Origin: Calycina herbarum
Lineage: Eukaryota > Ascomycota > Leotiomycetes > Helotiales > Pezizellaceae
Direction: 5' to 3'
Assembly: GCA_001414485.1 (NCBI GenBank)
Contig: LLEY01000094.1
Coordinates: forward strand, 186,001 to 250,000
Length of the DNA: 64,000 nt
Shown: piece after piece, positions 59,000-64,000 of the stretch
Position numbering within the stretch: the first letter of the stretch is position 1
How the letters are laid out: each line of letters starts with the position of its first letter
Made by a program: the position numbers and the translations under genes
Notes under the pieces: model-generated
Told to the model about the DNA's origin: nothing
Databases searched by the model: none
The model's input: only the letters and a program-made list of their open reading frames with translations

Positions 59000-59995
59000 A
59001 GTCCTCTTCGTAACTTATAGTCTAGTATTTATACTCGAATTTATATCTATCGTTATACTTATATCTGTTTAAATTCTATATTCGACATGTTCTATCTAGT
59101 TCTATAGCCTTACTAGGCGTTATAATAGGTCTTCCGTCGAAGCTTCTCTTTCTTAAGAGGTCTTATATAAGGCTTCTTTTAGAGGGGACGACAGTGAGGA
59201 CCAGGTAACAGTGTTCTCGCTCTACTAAGATTACCTAGCCCTCTGTGTTTATAATACTAATAGAGATTACGTATTAGTACTATTCCAGAGCTATTAGTAT
59301 TACCTAGATTACTAGATACTATATGTTCTAGATAAGGTAGATTAACCTTTCAAAGGCTATTATTACTACTATTAAATCTAAGCGAGTCTCTCTATAGATT
59401 TGATATATAATTAACAGGTATATTATCTACGATTCTTACTAAATTATTATCGTTATCCTAAAGTCTAACTGTTTTCCTTACTTCTTCTTAATAGTAAGGG
59501 AGTCGTCTATTACCTCAAAGGATTGCTCGTTCGCTACTGCTAGTAGACCTTTCCCTATTCGGATATAAGCAAGGTCTATTACTAAGAATGTCCCTTTAAC
59601 AATCTAGGCAATATACTTTGGGTTAACCCTCGGGTGCCTATCTAAGATAGATTTATCTTACGGGGATAGCATCTCACCTGCTTCTTCGAGGCTTAAAGCG
59701 TCCCTAGTCGCTGCTGCTGCTTACGCTCTTGAGGCTAACGTTTGTGCCTCTAAGGCCTTGGTCTTAGCCTATAACTTTTTCTCTTTTATAGCCGCGATCC
59801 TTGTTTAGCCTTCCACTTCTGCGTGCTAGGCTCTCTTCATATGTAGGTCCTCTATTAACAGTTGTGCCCTGACTTCAGCCTCTGTAAGGGCCTCTAGGTT
59901 GTTGGTATTCCAGGGGATTGTTGCGTTAGACGCCGCGTTCGAAAGAGGGGAAGAGGGTACCCCGTCGCCGGCGGGGGTGTTTCTGGTTCGTACTA
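59000..59995 (-). pseudogene. gag-like ORF of the DIRS-like element, broken
   Basis: The minus-strand frame starting near 59990 reads through Pro/Ser/Asn-rich sequence and then an Ala/Glu/Lys-rich helical stretch (LEALTEAEVRAQLLIEDL, IAAIKEKKL). A more ordered part follows (NPKYIA*IVKGTFLVIDLAY). There are many TAG stops. The position 5' of RT fits a gag-like protein; no zinc finger was seen. Confidence 0.65.
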
Positions 59996-60061
59996 TATTG
60001 AAGGTAAATAAGGAAACTGAGTAGCTTTAAATGGAGATAAGAGCTCTTAGCTAGAATCGAT

Positions 60062-60186
60062 AAATCGTAAAACCGTCGTTTTTGGAATGGGTGATGCTAT
60101 AGCCAAGGTACAGACTTTCCCTTGCTCAAGTGTCCGAGGAAAGCTGATGCTTACGTAAGCTTCTACCACTCCACAAAAACAACTCA
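60062..60186 (-). repeat. split direct repeat A1 of the DIRS-like element
   Basis: 125 bp, matching A2 (55633-55757) with scattered G/A and C/T differences. It ends CAAAAACAACTCA. Confidence 0.88.
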
Positions 60187-60235
60187 AATTATTCGGACTT
60201 CATTATGCATAACAGCTAATTTCTCCCTTCGCCCA

Positions 60236-60553
60236 TTAGGTGTGAGAAGACCTAGCCATAGGATAGAATGGGTTGTCACCAAGGTACGCTCTCTGCTCTT
60301 GACTTAGAACCGATGATATGCCTTGGTGGTCCCTAATCCCTCGATACGCAGTTACCTCTGCCATCATCAATGCTTCCTCTGCTTGCGAACCACCTTTATG
60401 CATTCTTCCGATCCAGATTTTCCAAAATGCAAAAATGATCAAGGTTAACGGTATCGCCACAGCCCAGAATATCCAGAACTTCCATGATACGGTTTCTGAG
60501 GTTGAGTTTGTGGAGGCCTGAGAAGTCGAAGAGAAAAAGTCGAACATGGACAT
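60236..60553 (-). CDS. hypothetical single-pass membrane protein, 105 aa
   Basis: An open frame with a Ser/Thr-rich N-terminus and one clear transmembrane helix (FWIFWAVAIPLTLIIFAFW, residues about 27-45). A short basic and mixed-charge tail follows. The helix resembles the last segment of fungal CorA-like transporters, but the rest does not, and no GMN motif is present. It starts 50 bp from the end of the DIRS element, so it could be a cut fragment. Function unknown. Confidence 0.45.
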   Translation of the reverse strand: MSMFDFFSSTSQASTNSTSETVSWKFWIFWAVAIPLTLIIFAFWKIWIGRMHKGGSQAEEALMMAEVTAYRGIRDHQGISSVLSQEQRAYLGDNPFYPMARSSHT

Positions 60554-61357
60554 ACTGAATAATGTCTATTTTATCATCAGCAACAAGACCAAAGAATGAA
60601 GAAGCAACTGACGGCGATACACATAGATGGAAGGAAGACGATCCCCAACAGAGCAATATTTGTCATTGAGGAGCTATCTTCTTTGGCAGCTTTTGCAATT
60701 GTAACATTTATTCGACCATCCTTCTGAGCTACTACCGTGTAGATCTGTTTAAGTTAGCAGGCGCATCAAAGAGATTACAGCATTCATACCACGGAGATCA
60801 GCCCTTGAGTGCTCTTTTGCAAACACAACACTTGATGCAATTGGCATCTCGCAAAATTCTGGTTGTTCCAAACACTCTCCTTCAAAACTTTAGAAATATT
60901 GCGGAGACAAGGTTGTTGTCCATACCGGAATATTTCCTCTTCCAGGCAGTACTCCAATGACTGAAGAAGAAACTCCGCCACCCCAGAAGCGAAGTCCAAC
61001 CGCCTTTCGAGATATATCAAGCTCGTGTAAACAGTGTTGCAATGTTTCGTGGTCTGATGATAAGTGTATGGTCCCAATCCCAGCCATCTGTATTTCTCTG
61101 TTCTCTTGTGATGTAAGGGTCAGACTAGCCGATAATTGGACCCGCCATAGCCTGCTCCAAGTCACGAGCCATTGCAATTGAGATCGTGCATTGAAGTAGT
61201 GAGCGACAAAGGGAAATGCGAAATGGCACAAGTACCACGAAAATTGGGAGCCACTAGAAGGCGATAAAGCTTCAGTAGTTGTAGAGAATTATTGATAGTT
61301 CCAGAACCTGGAATTGCAGCGATCTAGGTCACATTAAAGGCTCGTTTGAAGTGGTCA
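60554..61357. other. no supported gene
   Basis: Overlapping minus-strand frames (60784-61077, 60890-61231) lack recognised motifs. They may be relics of a gene, but I cannot name one. Confidence 0.5.
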
Positions 61358-61500
61358 TATTTGTTAGTGATTTCCAAGGACCCTGGGCTCATCGGACGCC
61401 CGTATCAAGCGTTTATAGTAGCTTAAATATTAGTAATTTTTATAGACCCTAGGCTTATCGGACGCCCGTATCAAGCTCTTATAGAACAGTTAGAGTATAT
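61325..61500. repeat. degenerate minisatellite, array 1
   Basis: Two units 66 bp apart share CGGACGCCCGTATCAAGC (61393 and 61459) and the preceding CCCTRGGCTYATC. The leader AGGCTCGTTTGAAGTGGTCA corresponds to a leader in array 2 near 63690. (TA)n and GATATA runs follow to about 61600. Confidence 0.75.
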
Positions 61501-61600
61501 ATCTATATCTATATATATAAATACTCGTATATAAAGATAAATATAGTTATATATAGATATATAGATATATATAGATATTTATTTAGACGAAGAGAAGTTT

Positions 61601-62790
61601 TCAGTAAGTTATTACACTCTTTATTATAAACGGTTTTACCATATTTTGGACTCATACTTTAACTTAAATATAGTAAAAGCGACAATCGTTTTGTCACCTC
61701 ACTTTCGAGAAAGCATTTAGTAATTACAATTAATAACTTTAGATATTAAGCTCGGATGACGTCTTTTGTAGATACCTTTTGTTAAGAAAGTAGTATTCTA
61801 CCTTAAGAGCCTCGGTAATTAAAGTACTGAATCTGTTTATAGAAGCGTAGAGAATAGCGGAGATTGGAAAGTTAAAAAGAGGACTTGTCATAGGCTGTTG
61901 ACGTACCATGTGGCCTGTTTGAGCTCTAGCTCCTGTTGAGGCAGCTACTTGTGGGGCAATTACCTCGAAGGAGACTTGGATCCCTGCTCAACTGCTGAAG
62001 ATGCTGATGGAAGAATGGCCGAATGAGGAAAGAATTAACAGGAGGGTTACACTTCTGCTTCAATTGAGAGGCAAAATCGTATTGCTCGTTATGAAAAATT
62101 GTCGCACCACGGCGCGAGAAACCCATCACGGAGACGCCCCCCCAACGCGAGTGACCAAGATTCTACGCAAACCCAGATTTCAGAGCTCCAAGAATTAATT
62201 AGGACTCAAGCTGGAAGACTTCATAAATTTCTCTGGTACAGTATACACAGTATAATAAGCTTCCGTAGGATCCGATGTTGCCAAGCGAAAGATGCGATGA
62301 ACCCGAATACTCAACAAGGATCGCATGGCGATCTCAAAAATCCAGGTACGAGAAAGTATGAGGTTTCGCATTCGCAAATCAATTTTCCCCAGCTCGCGAG
62401 CGCCCAGCATGCCCAGCGTGGCATTTCAATTTATCCGAGCTTAGCATGTGGTGTTGTTGATTTTTCGTTCCGCCGTTCCCGGTTTGTTCACCAATTAAGT
62501 ACAAACGAACCCCAAATGTTATCTAGCACATCTCAATTCTACAAAGATAATCAATTGTTTGTTTGAGACTTTCATTAATCAGCATATCGGAAAAACGAAG
62601 GAAAGGAGGGAAATCGCTTGCCCCCACGAACAACACTTTCAAAGGACCCCTGGAAACGCTTCAGTACCCACCTCATACCAGCGAGAACCCATTTGGGATC
62701 TTTTCTAGGAATCTTAGAAACTGTGGGAACTCAGAACCCAACGATATTTTCCGAATTACCCCTCCAACCATCCTCTCGCCTATTAACAAA
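61601..62790. other. no supported gene
   Basis: Partly AT-rich (61601-61860), then ordinary composition. Frames at 62001-62198 and 62099-62566 have no recognised products. Confidence 0.5.
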
Positions 62791-63072
62791 ATGTCACCAA
62801 TCCCAAACACCATCTCAATCCTCGCACGCGAAGCAATAAATATCGCCACGCAGCATCTCTCAACCCGAGATGAAATTGGACAAGCAACTGAGAACGATAG
62901 ACATGCCGGAATATCACACCCGGAAATTTCAGCAGATCCAATGGTCAACCCTCAAATCCCATTTCCATTAATACTTGTTCTTTGTGGTGTTATTCTTATT
63001 GGGATAGGGGCTGGAGTGAAGGGCACATTTGAAGACATGGAGGAGAAACGAAGAAATGAAGAGAGAATATAA
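62791..63072 (+). CDS. hypothetical small membrane protein, 93 aa
   Basis: ATG at 62791 (MSPIPNTISILAREAINIAT), then a hydrophilic region and one transmembrane helix (FPLILVLCGVILIGIGAGV, residues about 58-76). A strongly charged tail (EDMEEKRRNEERI) follows. The frame is open further upstream to 62563, but that extension has low-complexity composition. I chose this ATG because it follows an A-rich context and starts the protein-like part. Not recognised as a family. Confidence 0.45.
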   Translation: MSPIPNTISILAREAINIATQHLSTRDEIGQATENDRHAGISHPEISADPMVNPQIPFPLILVLCGVILIGIGAGVKGTFEDMEEKRRNEERI

Positions 63073-63579
63073 GACGGTTGTCTTTTGCAAAGAAGTGGTT
63101 TCGGTTTTTATTTCAAGATTTTAGGGTTAGGGTTGGTATCTCAGGATTATGATGATTATTTGGGAAAAACTTTTCAGAGGTTTAGGAGTACCGGGGTTTC
63201 CGTTACTTGGATTCTTCGACGGGGGAATTGCACTTGCAGGTTTATTCGGAAGCGGAGAAAGAATTCTGCATGTGATTGTTAGTATTCCAACTTCAAACTA
63301 CAGATCAAATGGGCATACTTTAGCTAAAAGTTGTTTCACTGTCGCATTTACTTTTATTACTTCAAACTTCTCGCAATGAACGCAGGTTTACCTGACACTT
63401 AGCCCTCTGTACATTTAAGAACGCCTTAGATGGTTCTGTGAAAGCCTGGAGTAGGTCACACTTATTTGTAATTTTCTAGCGCTAATAAGAACACACTTTT
63501 CAGAGATCAGTAACGCTCGGAAAGAAATTATATTTACTTACTTGATCCTTTGTTACAGGGTGCTTTGCAATTGAAGATT

Positions 63580-63965
63580 CTCAAGGAGCAAATAGGGACC
63601 CTAGGCCCTAGGGACGCTTATTACATAAACATAGACATATATATACATATATTTAAATATATATAAATCGAGGCTCGTAGGGATCCAGGGCCTATTAGAG
63701 GCTCGTTAGAAGTTGTTATATATATTAGTAATCTCTAAGAACCCTAGGCCTATAGTACGCCTGTTATAAGCTCTTATAAAACGGGTTATATAAGTATATA
63801 TATATATTTCTATAGACTCTAGGCTTATATAACGTCTATTACAAACCCTTATAAAATAGGTCGAGTATATATATAATATATATATATTAGTAGCTTCTAT
63901 AAACTCTAGGCCTATAACACGCCTGTTATAAGCTCTTAAAAAACAGTATATATATATATATAATA
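63580..63965. repeat. degenerate minisatellite, array 2
   Basis: At least three units with CTAGGC-TA-ACGCCTGTTATAAGCTCTTA-like cores (ACG at about 63757, 63832 and 63919; spacing 75 and 87 bp), separated by (TA)n tracts of variable length. A related leader precedes them at 63685-63740. It is more AT-mutated than array 1 and probably extends past the window. Confidence 0.72.
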
Positions 63966-64000
63966 AGCGAGACTTTTAATACAGCTCTAGGTAAATATAC

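Larger units (their letters stand above)
55235..60186 (-). mobile_element. DIRS-order (tyrosine recombinase) retrotransposon with split direct repeats
   Basis: A 4952-bp element on the minus strand. Reading from the 5' end (right): repeat A1 (60062-60186), a gag-like frame, reverse transcriptase and RNase H, a tyrosine recombinase, repeat B1 (55758-55935), repeat A2 (55633-55757), a 220-bp spacer, and repeat B2 (55235-55412). The order A1-ORFs-B1-A2-B2 is the split-direct-repeat layout of PAT/Ngaro-type DIRS elements. There are no LTRs and no target duplication. TCA occurs at the left flank, the A2/B1 junction and the right end, as expected for recombinase-mediated insertion of a circle at a short core. 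RIP-type stops are frequent, so it is dead. Alternatively, a full element and a deletion derivative may sit in tandem. Confidence 0.85.

Noticed and set aside
60784..61231. Minus-strand frames right of the DIRS element
   Set aside because: Considered as a gene remnant, but no motif or splice pattern could be followed.

Overview
The window looks like nuclear DNA of a filamentous ascomycete (Pezizomycotina; a leotiomycete would fit, but that is inference). Support comes from many short GT-AG introns (about 41-190 bp) with CTAAC/CTAAT-type branch points, a Zn2Cys6 regulator, fungal-type NLR-like genes, and extreme RIP-style mutation of repeats. In the retroelements nearly every in-frame stop is explained by CAG to TAG, CAA to TAA or TGG to TAG, i.e. 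CpA to TpA on one strand or the other.

Region 1 (1-26191) is an AT-rich block of nested, dead retroelements with no host gene. From left to right: a minus-strand Ty3/gypsy chromovirus cut by the window edge (copy A); a 5'-truncated LINE tail; a second chromovirus (copy B, 6764-19308) carrying a full-length Tad-type LINE (9879-15068, flanked by a 15-bp target duplication); a pair of short LTR-like repeats; and a solo chromovirus LTR (20266-26186, 5-bp duplication AGATA) split by a different chromovirus (20426-25887, 5-bp duplication CACGT).

Region 2 (26.2-55.2 kb) is gene-bearing. It holds a decayed multi-pass membrane protein gene, an O-methyltransferase, a nicotianamine synthase, an F-box-like/ankyrin protein, a truncated P450 next to a TIR element, an F-box-protein C-terminal remnant, a short-chain dehydrogenase, a Zn2Cys6 transcription factor, a conserved small zinc-finger gene, and a head-to-head pair of NLR-like genes (DUF7708/NACHT-like and DUF7025-like/AAA+), both interrupted. 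Four non-autonomous TIR elements lie between genes, including a hAT-type MITE nested in a PIF/Harbinger-type MITE. The methyltransferase, nicotianamine synthase, P450, dehydrogenase and regulator could be remnants of a biosynthetic neighbourhood, but no backbone synthase is visible.

Region 3 (55235-60186) is the most unusual part: a RIP-mutated DIRS-order retrotransposon with gag-like, reverse transcriptase, RNase H and tyrosine recombinase segments on the minus strand, and split direct repeats in the order A1-ORFs-B1-A2-B2.

Region 4 (60.2-64 kb) has two small putative membrane-protein ORFs and two arrays of a degenerate 66-87 bp minisatellite. I saw no tRNA, rRNA or CRISPR array.
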